From Bugulina stolonifera (taxonomy: Eukaryota; Bryozoa; Gymnolaemata; Cheilostomatida; Bugulidae): a stretch of 64,000 nucleotides of DNA. Every line of letters begins with the position of its first letter. Position 1 is the first letter of the stretch. The stretch spans positions 20,871,233-20,935,232 of the forward strand of contig OW285188.1 in the NCBI GenBank assembly GCA_935421135.1. Reading direction: 5' to 3'. The notes beneath the pieces are model-generated. The model was not told the origin of the DNA, searched no databases, and saw only the letters and a list, made by a program, of their open reading frames with translations. Shown here in pieces: positions 27,907 through 40,600 of the stretch. A program made the position numbers and the translations under genes.

Positions 27907-30900
27907 TCAGTTATTCGAACGCTTCTTTGCAATGGCCTCTTCAACTGCCTTGAGCTGTTTAAGCAACTCTTCTCTCCTATTGGGCTGAGATTTCTTGCCA
28001 GAAGTTGGAGCTGCTTTAGTGCTTTTAGTAGCAGACTTGGCTGCAGGTTTACTGACAGGCTTGGCTGTAGCCTTATATACTGGTGGCGGTACTGGTTTGG
28101 GTGCTGCTGGTGCAGCAGGTTTAGCCTTAGCTCCACTAGCTGGAGTAGCTGGTTTGATGACCACAGTCTTTGGTCTCTCCACTGTTGAAATAACACAAGT
28201 TAGAGCTAGTTACAGCAAAACAAAAACTCCAGAACTACCTGCCTAAATGATGGATTTTATTTTTGCAGCTTTGTATCTACGAAATAGAACATAATAATAT
28301 ACAGACCTCTTTCTGGCATTGGAAGGTTAGCCCTCTTTGAAGGTGGAAGTTCTTCAGGGGGAGGCGAGTCTAAGACTCTCTTCTTTGAAGGTACTTTTGT
28401 CTACAAAATCCAAAACGATAAAAATTAGTAGAAGTAACAAAGTTAGGCATAAGAAGTCTACTGCCTATGCTGATCTAGTTGAACGTTCCTAACTCAGTAA
28501 GTAACTATTTAAAACTCTGGTATTAACTACTACACTGTTAGTATTTTCATTACCTTATTGACTAGAGTAAGTTTTATGCCAGCTTTACTAGTACTTGTTG
28601 TCGTTTCTCGTATAGGTGCCTCAGGAACAGTTGATTTCTTGGGTAGTGGTGGCATTTTAGTTGATGCAAGCAGTGGTTTTGGCCGTTTCAAAATATCCAC
28701 AGGCTTTTTTTGTCTGCGCTTTTCTTCTGCAATAGAGTATTAACTGTGTATAGATATAGATATACAAGTATGTTAGTACATGTAAGTACATGTACATATA
28801 CATTAAACACGATAGAGCAGATGCTTGAAAAGTATTTTATAGTTGCTGGCAAACAAGTAAAAATACATGAATTGCAAATTTGGTAGACATTATTGTCACA
28901 ACACAGAGCACCATATCACGCCTTACTGAGTCACTACACACTTACTCTTGGGTTTAGATATGCCAGAGTACAAGTCATCGCTGTCGCTTGCACTAGAATC
29001 ACTGCTGCTGCTGTCATCTGATGAAGAACCTGATGATGAGCTGGAGTCACTGGAGCCTGAACTGCTGCTGGAACGTGACCTGCTAGAGCTGGAACTGCTA
29101 CTACTACTTGATGAACTGCTAACAGAGTAAAACATGGCAGCTATTAGCGCAGCTATATGTATGTCAAGTTATAAAGTAGAGATGGATTTTATAAAATAAA
29201 TATACTAATACTATTAGATTCATATATTTATGATATACTTAACAGATGATAACATATATTAGATATTTGACAGCATGACATGCATAGTTCATAGCAGAGC
29301 TTGTAGATCCGGTAAGGAAAAACTAGACAAAAGAATTTTGCTGTGAAAATAGTAACATGGATGCCTAAACATGACGGCCACATGTCCCTGCCATTCAGGA
29401 AACCAAAATATGATTAGCAAATAGTGGATCAGGCTTACTATGTACACAAGCTACAACATTATAAGATAATGTTTCCTACAAGGAGATGTTCATCTTCGAA
29501 TCCTCAATCTGATGTCTTACAAAAGAAATTTTCACTAAACAATACGATCTATAGTAGAGCATGTCACTCTGTATCCACTTGTGAGTACATGCAACTAACT
29601 AACCTCCCTGATGAGCTCCGTCGTTTGAATTTGTTTTTGTCTTTCCTTGACATATTAGTCATATCTTTTCGAGACTGTCTACCACCTGAGCTAGCGGCAG
29701 GGTTAGCAGATAGCTTCCTATCAAGTACAGCACCCGGTCTGTCTTTGTTGGACAGTGGAGGTTGCTTGTTTCCATTTGGTTGGCCTAGACAAGTGAACAT
29801 AATATCACAAACATGAATCAGTTGGCCAGTTGCCAGCCGCAGCAGCAGTAGCACCGGTTATTATTGTCCAGTTTGGTCACCCTTCCAAGTGTTAACTATC
29901 CGCACACTTATGTAAACTGCTAAGGGAAACAAGCTGTATATAGAAGAGAGCCAGTGTTTTGGTTGCAACTCGTCTCACCTGATGGCCATTCTGGACCCTT
30001 TCTCAGAGATCTATTGTCTTGCTGATTAGTGTTGGTTGGTTGGTCTCTTGCTCGTTTCTCACCTGACTTTGAGCTCGCTGATGCAATAACACTTTTAGGT
30101 TTGGTTATGTTCCTTAGAGGTGTGGGAGTTCTTGTTCGGCTTCGAGATCTACATGTATAAATTATATTGGTAAACAGCCTGGTCAGGGTTAACCTCACCT
30201 ACAATGTACTAAATCTAGTAACATGACATGCATATGTTATCAGAAGTATAAGACAGTATATGGACATTGAACCTGGTCACAAACCAGTGTTCATACACAA
30301 GTTGAGTAGCCTTGACTACAACAGGCAAAGGATCTAGTATATATGGTAAATAATTATGATGACTATGCCTTTCCTTTACACTAACCTGGATGAAAAGGGA
30401 GAAGCACTCGAGTTTCTACTACTTCCACTGAGTGAGGAGAAAGATGATGAGCCAGAGCTGTAATATGTGTAAATGTATGGATTATAAACCATCTTGAAGG
30501 TTGTGTAAAACACAGTATTTAGAGGATATTTTAACAACAGTTTATAGTTGAATAGCTGAATATTTCATACCACAGACTGCAATGGATACAAATAAGTACA
30601 TGATGTATTACCTGGACCGTCTTCTGTTTCTCCTTCGGTCTTCTGGTTTTACTCTCTGCCATGGGTCTACCCACCCATCAGATTCAAAGGCTTTCCTATG
30701 TAGACCTCGCCGTTCATTAGGTCTATCTCTGTAATCCCTTCTGCTATTTCTACATAGACGAAATGACTGCATGTACATGTCATACAAATATGCTGGAATA
30801 TAACATTCACAACCCACAATATATTTTTATACATGTGTCAGTTAGTCTGAAGTGTGCAAGACAAATGAGAAATAGATGTACATACGTGTAAATATACAAA

Positions 30901-33900
30901 TACTATAAATGTTTGCCATTTATGGAAAATCAACCCTAATTTACTCTACAGTAAAAAACAGATATAACTTACCTCTGAGGACTACGGTACCTCTGTCTAC
31001 CGCCCCCTCTGTCATACGCTCTACGGTTATCAGGTCTCATTCTATCACGTCTCCACTCCATGTCCATATGATGAGGTCCAGGTGGCATGTGACGGTGTGC
31101 CTGCAGTGTAACACAATATGGTGGTGCTCACAACTAGCCAAGTACTTACAATAAGTTGCACACGAAATGCTGCTGGTTTATACATTATTGTTGTCTCTAA
31201 GATAAGGTGGTCAGTCTATATGTGTGAAATTTGAAACCAAAGCAGCAGTTCCAACTGAGAAATATGAGCTGGATGAACCTAAAAAGCTCCAAGTTGGCCA
31301 ACAATACCCACAGGTAGATGGCCTACTATATATACAGTAAGTAGATAAGATACATACATGAGGGAGGTCATAGTTAGCCTGTGTCCATTCCACTTCAAAA
31401 GATTCTTCAAATCCAGCTCGTTCCCAGTCGTCATCTCTGTTGTACTCTTCAAATGCTGTGGCTTGTATTGGATCCAACTCATCACTAGAATATTGCATCG
31501 ATACATGATATGTAGACTATAGTATACACTCACTACTGTGGACTATTATAGTATACACATACTACTGTAGACTATAGTATACACTCACTACTGTAGACTA
31601 TAGTATACACTCACTACTGTAGACTATAGTATACACTCACTACTGTAGACTATAGTATACACTCACTACTGTAGACTATAGTATACACACTACTGTAGAC
31701 TATAGTATACACTCACTACTGTAGACTATAGTATACACACACTACTGTAGATTATAGTATACACTCACTACTGTAGACTATAGTATACACACACTACTGT
31801 AGACTATAGTATACACTCACTACTGTAGACTATAGTATACACTCACTACTGTAGACTATAGTATACACTCACTACTGTAGACTATAGTATACACTCACTA
31901 CTGTAGACTATAGTATACACTCACTACTGTAGACTACAGTATACACACACTACTGTAGACTATAGTATACACTCACTACTGTAGACTATAGTATACACAC
32001 ACTACTGTAGATTATAGTATACATACACTACTGTAGACTATAGTATACACTCACTACTGTAGACTATAGTATACACTCACTACTGTAGACTATAGTATAC
32101 ACTCACTACTGTAGACTATAGTATACACTCACTACTGTAGACTATAGTATACACTCACTACTGTAGACTATAGTATACACTCACTACTGTAGACTATAGT
32201 ATACACTCACTACTGTAGACTATAGTATATACTCACTACTGTAGACTATAGTATACACACACTACTGTAGACTATAGTATACACACACTACTGTAGACTA
32301 TAGTATACACACACTACTGTAGACTATAGTATACACTCACTACTGTAGATTATAGTATACACACACTACTGTAGACTAGTATACAGACACTACTGTAGAC
32401 TATAGTATACACTCACTACTGTAGACTATCATAGTAGAGGTCTCCACGAGACTGCTCCGTGTCTTTATTCTTAATATCATCCAGAGTCATGTTCATCTTT
32501 TTATCTTCAATATCAATCTCCAATTCCTTCTTTCTACTCGCTCTCTTCAGTGCCTACACAGATTATGTCAACTAAGTGTATACAACAATGACCTAAACGC
32601 CATGCTAGAAGCTGTTGCTACCTGCAGTGCTATGCCTATATGCAATGTCACGCACTCAAACATACACTAAGACAAGTGAGAGCAGCTGATATCTACTTAC
32701 CTCCTTTGCCTGACGTAGCCCTCTTTCCCAGGGAGTTTCTGGTTTTGGTGGCTCGGGTGGGGGAGGGGGTTCCTTAACCTGTTCCTCCTCAGGTTCCTCT
32801 TCTTCTTTAGGAGCCTCAGGCTCTGAAGGCTTGTACATACCAGGTGGTGGCCTCATACCTGGTCTTTCTATTAGTTGATAGTTACCTGTTAATAGAAAAG
32901 TATATAGAATGTAAAGCACTACAGCACCACAGTACATACATGTAGTATATCATAGCATACTAGTTAAAATAGTACAGCATATATTACAACTTAGTAGGAG
33001 CATAAATCATAGCCCAAAATAGCACAGCATGTTACAGCAATGTACACAGTATAGAGAAGTACTGCTAGATAATAATCGTGATGGTATCAGGAGAGTGTGC
33101 TCACCTTTGTCATTAACACCTGGATGTAGAAAGCGACAGTTGTAACCCCATGTACATAGACCTCGTGCAAAGAAGCGACACAGCTGACTCCGAGAGTTAA
33201 AGCTTCTTCCATCTTGGATTTCCCCTTCTTCAGTCTCATCCTGTATAAAGACAAATAACAAAGTTGATTCACACATATCTGAATAGAAGAGGGCAATGTA
33301 CCAGTATTATAGCTAGTAGCTCTGTGAGCTGGTTAACCAACTAATCTGTAGAACCATATGTATATGTATATCTAACTTCTCCGCTGTACGTGACTATCTA
33401 TGTATGAATAACCTTTACTACCAAATAGAGTTCCTAGCATTGAACTCTTGTAATATTATTCTCAGTCGTTTAATTTAATTAAAACGAGAGAAATTTCAGC
33501 CCTATTCAATGGACATTAGAGAGACGTGTTACTAATACACACTACTCTGTCAATTACCAAATGTGTAGGAGTTGTATACCGATTTACACACTTTCATCAA
33601 ATGATATATAGATGTGTGCAGTGCACAGGCAGTCTTAGAGATCAGTGTGTTTGTGTATTCTGGGAGACAAGAAGGAGTCATACCTTACTGGCACCTTCCT
33701 CGTCATCTGTAGCGGTAAGCTCACCATCAGAGTCTGACATCTCCCCATCTTCTTCGGTGTCGGTCTACATACAACAAGTATAGTGTGCAAACACGCATGC
33801 AACTGTGGAGTTATCTGTTCTTTGCGTACAACTTGCAGGGACAAGACAACTTTAATGTATGGAAAACTGCTAATGAAATTTAATTAGTGGGGGTAACAGA

Positions 33901-35918
33901 AAGAGAAAAGGCCAGGGTTCTTACATAAATTTCAACATTCACAGTATAAAGTTATATCACATACTGTTAGTGATTATTATTAATATAATTTAACACTACG
34001 TACAGCTTTTGGTGGCTTCTTTGCCTTAGTTTTTGCCTTGCCAGCCGTATCTGGTGTGTCTATCTTTTCCCCATCTTTCTCTGATTCTCTTTCCTTTGTA
34101 TTTTGCTCATCATCTAGAAATTGAGTTGGTGTAGTTGGGGAATCAACGGAGACTGCGGGGCCTACACCACCGTCCCCTTGTACAAGGTCTGTACTCGACA
34201 ATTCCTGAGCCAAATCGATATCATAGTCTAGTTCCACATGATCTTCAGGGTTTTCCAAATTAGTTGATTTCTGCATCAACTGTTCAATAAGACATAAGAG
34301 ATAATAAATGACATACTAGATCTGCTCAAAGTGAACTTATTAAAGATAATTTATTCATACATTGGTCAAACTATTCCTGGCCAGAAACAGGATATAGATA
34401 TGGAGAAGTATAATGTAGCGAGACTGTAATATAGAGGAGTTGTCTTCTCTATGTTTCATATGTTGCCTGTCCTTACCCTAAACACAGGGCTGTACCAACC
34501 AGGGAGCAAGGTCAGCATTTGCCTCTCCAGGAATCTGTTAAAATTCAACTATTTATTGTGCCAACTTCCAATAAAATTTATCTTTTAATTTGATGTAGGA
34601 CACTTGAAGCTATTTTTACAATCACCCTGGGCAGCCCGGACACTCTGACTGGGATGTTTTCGCCCCCTCAGTCAAGAATTGTTGTTACACCCTTGCCCAA
34701 ACCCCAACCACAAATAATAGGATTTTGTGCTCATTCCTTACTGCATTAAACAGAGAGAGAGAGGGAAGACAACCCCTGTCACATATAGTGCTAGTGCAAT
34801 CTATTGAGTAGTCCATGCATTATGTTACTCATTCTTATGATGAGGTCAACCAACCTTGAGATTACTGGTTTCTGATTCTTCGTCTTTGTCTTCATCAGCT
34901 TTTTCTAAAAAATTTCGAGAATAATATGTGGTAATATGACAATATAACTGATACATGTATAGGCCTACTTGTAAAATAGAGGATAAGAAAAATGTAGCAT
35001 TCACTGACCACTAGATATTATCTGTAGCAGTTGTGCCCAAGTGGAGACCCAACTGGGCACATGTGCTCCTTCCCCCCCCCCCCCCTTCCCCCACCCAAGC
35101 TGTTACATACACCATTGAGCCGGTTTATTTAATATGAAATACTACCAGAAGGTCTGCAGCTGCTTACCTAAACTATCTATATTATCTAACTGTTCATTAT
35201 TCTTGGAGTCCTGATCATCTTCTTGAGTAGTTGCAGATTCACCTGTGTCTGCCTGCTGATCCTCTTTAATATTTGTTATACCATCACCACTGGGTGTTGG
35301 ACTTTCGGGTTTATTAGGCTCTGCTATATTATCTACATCAGCCTGTGTGAACTCTTCATCAGCTTTAGTTTGTTTAGTTGCAACACTGGTTTCATTTTCT
35401 TTAGAAGATAGTCTATTTATATTTGAACCGTCTAAACCTGTACTTGTAGTTTGGATAGTGGGTTCGTGCGAAGTCTCACTGTCTACTATGTCAGTATCTT
35501 TACCTAGTTCAACATCATTACTTGTAGCACATGTGTTAACGTCATCTGCTACATCTCTTGTATGCCCTACAGATAAATAGCTCACAGTAGTAATGTGACG
35601 AAACCATACACAGCAACATAGAAATACATTTTAAAATAGCTTTACAACAACTCCCCCAATTATAGAACTATCTGCACTCAGGTTAAATGGTGTCATGAAT
35701 TAGGAGTTAAGCTGCCTTCAATTTGGCTATATAACACATGGTGAGCGTGACTTACCTATGGGTGCAGAAGTATTTTTCTCTTCGTCATCAGAAGAGGATG
35801 ATTCAGAGTCAGATGAGGAATCCGGGTCAGAGACGTTGTTATTACCTACTGGTGGCAAATCAACATTCTCATTGTCTTCCCCTTCTTCTCCCAGCGTAGG
35901 AGACTGGTCATCAGCCAT
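27907..35918 (-). CDS. ZC3H18: Zinc finger CCCH domain-containing protein 18
   Basis: ZC3H18 is a nuclear adaptor linking the cap-binding complex to the RNA exosome/NEXT machinery. Eighteen minus-strand exons: 35918-35756, 35566-35168, 34904-34855, 34279-34004, 33764-33684, 33240-33105, 32885-32701, 32553-32417, 31484-31358, 31100-30973, 30749-30612, 30457-30386, 30148-29979, 29784-29604, 29118-28946, 28726-28554, 28400-28307 and 28181-27907, coding 985 residues (mammals about 950). An acidic, Ser-rich N-terminus precedes one CCCH finger (C344, C352, C358, H362; C-x7-C-x5-C-x3-H) with the family's HPGVNDKG. Then come the proline-rich WERGLRQAKE block, an Arg-rich region, a poly-Ser tract (about 748-790) ending DSDDLYSG, IKLTLVNK, and the C-terminal coiled segment NRREELLKQLKAVEEAIAKK. 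The long RE-repeat block of vertebrates is missing or much reduced. The end of exon 8 lies inside a minisatellite. Confidence 0.93.
31511..32430. repeat. 26-bp minisatellite (about 35 copies) overlapping a ZC3H18 splice donor
   Basis: Tandem 26-bp units, each containing TATAGTATACACTCACTACT and then GTAGAC, fill most of ZC3H18 intron 8. On the coding (minus) strand each unit reads CTACAGTA then GTGAGTG, which is exactly the end of exon 8 and its 5' splice site at 32417/32416. Most copies keep GTGAGT; a minority have GTGTGT in its place, which weakens the donor. The exon therefore ends inside the first copy of the array, and the copies extend into the intron. Confidence 0.95.
35068..35090. repeat. 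Poly-C tract in ZC3H18 intron 2
   Basis: A long run of C, interrupted by TT, lies in the intron between exons 2 and 3. Length polymorphism or sequencing error is likely. A shorter poly-G run occurs near 19329-19338 in SDS intron 2. Confidence 0.85.
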
Positions 35919-37684
35919 AAGCCCTCACTTCAGTCTACAATACATGTATGTAGCTATTGTCATTATCCAGCTGAACACAAGCATTTCACTACCCTGTCCT
36001 ATGAATATCAGCTTTGGATGGAGACAGAAAAGTCAATGTTATTAATACACTGGACAGTGATCAATAGCCTATAAAGCATCTAAAATATTGTATTGTGGTG
36101 ATTTGGCGATGGAATTAAATTAAGTGTTGTCATAATGGGTCTCCACTTTTGAATTTGCAACTGTTCAAAAATTTCAGCTAGAAACAGGACGTTCCGAAAA
36201 TGTTAGAACGACAACCGAACTTACTCGGACATCCTGTTTCTAACTGACATTTTAAAAATGTCCCTTTACCTGCACTTTTATACTGTTAGTCTGATGCACT
36301 AATAGTGATTGAAACAGTCTAGATGAGTCTAGTTAACTTTGATCCATGGAAGAATGGTGGTAGCAAATGTCGCTTTTCAGTTTTCAGGGCGACTGTATGC
36401 ACCAGTGCAAGTACATTTTAGCACCTACACTTCATGTAACAATGTTCTGCCGGTCTATTAATAATTTTCCTATCACGCGTAGCTCAAAGTGCTGCCAAAT
36501 TTACAATTAGATGATAAATTGGAATAAGAGAAATTTAATCTACTTTTTTACGACATGTTGACTTGACTGTTGTAACCAGCCAATTTGCAACTTCTCAGTC
36601 AATTTAGTAACCAAACCTACATCTAACTAACAGCTTCACCCACAGAGCTACTTCCTCTGGAAAGGGCCAAGCATTTGCCATTTGTGTAGGGGGTATTCCG
36701 AGTTTTCGAAAAAGAGAGTTTGAAACCCCAAACCCCCAGATGTCAATTAATTTTTATTTTTAGTAGGCCTATTATCTTTTGTGTTTTTACTGCTACCGAC
36801 TTGTAGAACGTTAAAAATGAATTATCCGTGAGTTGTCTTCTTCTAAATGCAATCTACACTGATCTGAGCCGTCAGCTTCCGAACTGTCTTTTTTCGAAAT
36901 GACCCTTGGTTCAGTATAGGATACAGTGAGTAATCAAAATTTAAATTGCTTCAATTATCATTAGATTATCATTTTTTATATAAATACTATAATAATTACT
37001 ACCTACTGATCGATTTGATAATTGGTTAGCCAAAGCCAACAATAAATTCAATTTAATGCAACATTACACTACAATTTAGAATAATGAATAAATAAAGTAA
37101 AAAAAAAGCAACATCAAACACGCATTGCATATGATATGATTTGATGTGTATCTCTATCTGTATGATTCTTGTGAACTTCTATGTTTGTTCAGGTTCAGCC
37201 CCGATTTAATAATTGACAAGCCTAGTGCTCAATCTGTCGAGTCGAGCAAGTCTTGTTTGCACTTGTCATAGTGATCACTGGATCGAATTAGTTGGAAACG
37301 TAAAATCGAAAAATTAAAATGTCAACTACAAGTCTAGTCTTGTCTAGTCTAATAGATAAATAGCCATGGGGGTGTTTTTTACCATGTGATTATGTAGCTG
37401 ATTTGTGACTCGCTCAAACAATATATTTATTTTAGTGATTATGAATCTACAAACTGTAAATTATGATTGTTCAAATTGGTTATGGTTTTGTCAACAAGCC
37501 TTTTTGGCAATAAAATATGCAGAGGAAGAAAAAAATCATCTCACAAATTAACTAATAATCAACATGGCTGACACCAGCAGTCTTGCTCGTTCTCTATTGG
37601 ATAACGCCAAAAATACAGGCATATAATTGGATAACATAAATTACCTCTTGTTGTTCAAAGGAACGAAACATTTCGCCAAAAAAG
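35919..37684. other. Divergent 5' region shared by ZC3H18 and CTNNBL1
   Basis: The start codons of the two genes are 1.8 kb apart and face away from each other. A short inverted repeat (TAGAAACAGGACGTTCCGA near 36179, and its approximate reverse complement near 36223-36242) may be a small MITE. At 37564 a 19-codon ATG frame precedes CTNNBL1. No other gene is seen. Shared regulation is inferred from position only. Confidence 0.5.
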
Positions 37685-40600
37685 ATGAATGTTGCTGAAT
37701 TACTTTCTTTTACGGTCAGTATTAACATATTTATATTAAATAATTTCAATAGCATGACTAATTTGTGTTAATTCTTCAGTTATTTTATTTTTATTTTGCA
37801 CTAGAAGAGCCTTAAGTCTATTTATTAATATAATGTTTGTTCAAAATCTTTCATATTGAATTACCATAGTGATATTCGATATGGCTATGCGAATATCTAA
37901 TCTATTCAATTCTAATTACTATTCTTATTGTTATTCTACTATTGACTATTAGTATTATTATTATTTATAATAATAATTATTATTAGTATTTATAATAATA
38001 ATTATTATTATAAATATATTATTAGAGATTTTCATTAAATGTAAGAAAGAGACAAAACGGGGAACTGCTCCTACTTCAGTTTTGACAACGACGAAGAATA
38101 ACATTTACTGGTTGGTATAATCACCTAACTCCCCATGTGATGTTTGGAGCTACTTTGAATTAAATTAGCGTTATTTATTGTTTAGCCTACCCATGCATGC
38201 ATGCTATGCTGATACAGTATGATGCTTGTATTTGGATAACTTAATCAAGAATTTAGCTAGTCAATATTAATTATATTAGATTTGTTTGAATTATTTCTTA
38301 TTTAAATTAAATTTTTAAATTGTAATTCAAATAGGAAAGAATAGCAGTGATTTGCCACTAGAAATTTACACTCCCCATGTTCAGCAATTCTTCATTTTAT
38401 GAACAATTGAAAACATCATCTGTTCATCTTATGTTGATTGAAAAGATGAGAAATAAGCCATTGCTGGTCTGGGATTGTGAATAGTCAATATACTGATACT
38501 ACTAGGGTGGAAAGATTTGCCGTCTTACTGGTGAACTCATCATTGTTTGTAGGCTACTCTATTGACTTTTGCTATCAACACGGCACTAGAAATAATACTC
38601 ACCATACACCAAATGATGTGTATATAGAAACTTGTCTGCCAAATGTTCCTTTGTCTCCACATGTAGCTAAATTAGACATTAGATTAATGCAAATGTCCTT
38701 TATTGTGATTTGTGCTATTACCATTTCAGCCAGCGACGCCTGGTGGTAAACGAAAACAAAGTGAAGATGGCGATATCCGTACAGTTAATAAAAAGTCCAA
38801 GACACAAGTTGATTCTGCAGAAGCCTCTGGGGATCTGGAAGCCGAAGTAATTATAAACATCAACTTTCTATTCTAAACACCTCTCTCATTTTACATTCAT
38901 GTAGCCTGTATTTCTTTATGTTGCGATACACTATAGACTTGTCTGATGTGGTTTCATTTGCAGGGTGAAGCCATAGATGACACAACCATAAAGAGAATGA
39001 TATTTAAATTTGAAAAGAAGACTAGCAGAAACCAAGAACTGCGAATAAAATTTCCAGATAATCCTGAAAAGTATGTTACAGTGTACAGTCTAAATAACCA
39101 TCTCGACTTCTGCTTTCAGTAGTTATGTACATATCCAATTGATTGAAAGAGATTTTAAAATGGCTGTGACACACATGTTTGTTCCCCACTGATTAGTTTG
39201 TAGGTGTCTGGATTTGTAGGCACTGTAGTTAGTGTGTTTTACCAGTAAGTTATACTGTTACTTTGTTCAATAGAAGAACACATATGGCTATATATTATAG
39301 TAGATTGAATTGCCATTGCGCATTGTTAAGATCGGAACTGCAAAAAGTACAACTAATTGTTACCTGTTATGGAAAGCCACAGAAAATTTGAACAGGTTGC
39401 AAAAGCTATCATTTAATAATGTAGTATGATCTTGTGAAATGACATTTATTTTTGCACTCTTTCTCGTAAAACAGCTAATATTTTGGAAAAGCTGGTATAA
39501 TGTGATTTGATGGTATATTTATAACACATCAGCTATCCCAGCTCCTTTAAGTGTGTAGTTCTTTGACAGGGTCGTGTGGTAGTGAACTTGCTTTCTGTGG
39601 TGGAAGGTGAGCTCTTCTGCTCAAAGCCCAGCTGTTGCTGCTCATACAAGCTTCAGCTTCTGTGGCCCATTAAACAGGGTGGCTAAATGCACAGCGGTGA
39701 CCAAAAACACCAAAATTCAACATATGCTGTTTCTACCGAAGCAAAATTTTAATGTTTTCGGTTTCATTCATTGTTGCAGGGCCTACTAATTTTGTTTAAA
39801 AATTGAGCAGTAGGTACTGCTGGTTGCCATTTGTATATTTATCTTCTTAGATTTGTCGAGTCAGAGGTGGAGTTGAATGAAATAATACAGGAGATGCATG
39901 TAGTCGCCACAGTACCAGACTATTACAGTATACTAATCGAATTAAACACTGTGCAATCTCTACTACACTTACTTAGTCATGACAACACCGACATATCTAT
40001 AGCTGTGGTAGATCTGCTACAGGTAATGTTCTTTGCTATAGTCATCTGGTACAAAGCTCTGTGTAAAGTTTACTATACTACAATGTAAATCAATTATTCA
40101 TCATAGCTTAATTGCGGAACTGATATGTGTATATACTCTGTTTTTCAGTGATTTGTAGTGTTAATGATATAAAGATGGGTGTTGCTAATATAGTAGTACT
40201 ATAGTTTACTCTGTGTATTTGTAGGAGTTGGTAATATAGTAGTACTATAGTTTACTCTGTGTATATGTAGGAGTTGGTAATATAGTAGTACTATAGTTTA
40301 CTCTGTGTATATGTAGGAGTTGATAATATAGTAGTACTATAGTTTACTCTGTGTATATGTAGGAGTTGATAATATAGTAGTACTATAGTTTACTCTGTGT
40401 ATATGTAGGAGTTTGTAATATAGTAGTACTATAGTTTACTCTGTGTATTTGTAGGAGTTGGTAATATAGTAGTACTATAGTTTACTCTGTGTATATGTAG
40501 GAGTTGGTAGTATAGTAGTACTATAGTTTACTCTGTGTATATGTAGGTGTTGCTAATATAATAGTACTATAGTTTACTCTGTGTATATGTAGGAGTTGGT

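Noticed and set aside
27862..28246. Plus-strand frames opposite the ZC3H18 terminal exon
   Set aside because: They are the antisense shadow of a conserved minus-strand exon that is in frame with the rest of ZC3H18.
39566..39640. Possible tRNA-like SINE head in CTNNBL1 intron 3
   Set aside because: The A-box-like GTGTGGTAGTGAAC and B-box-like CTCAAAGCCC are too degenerate to support a call.
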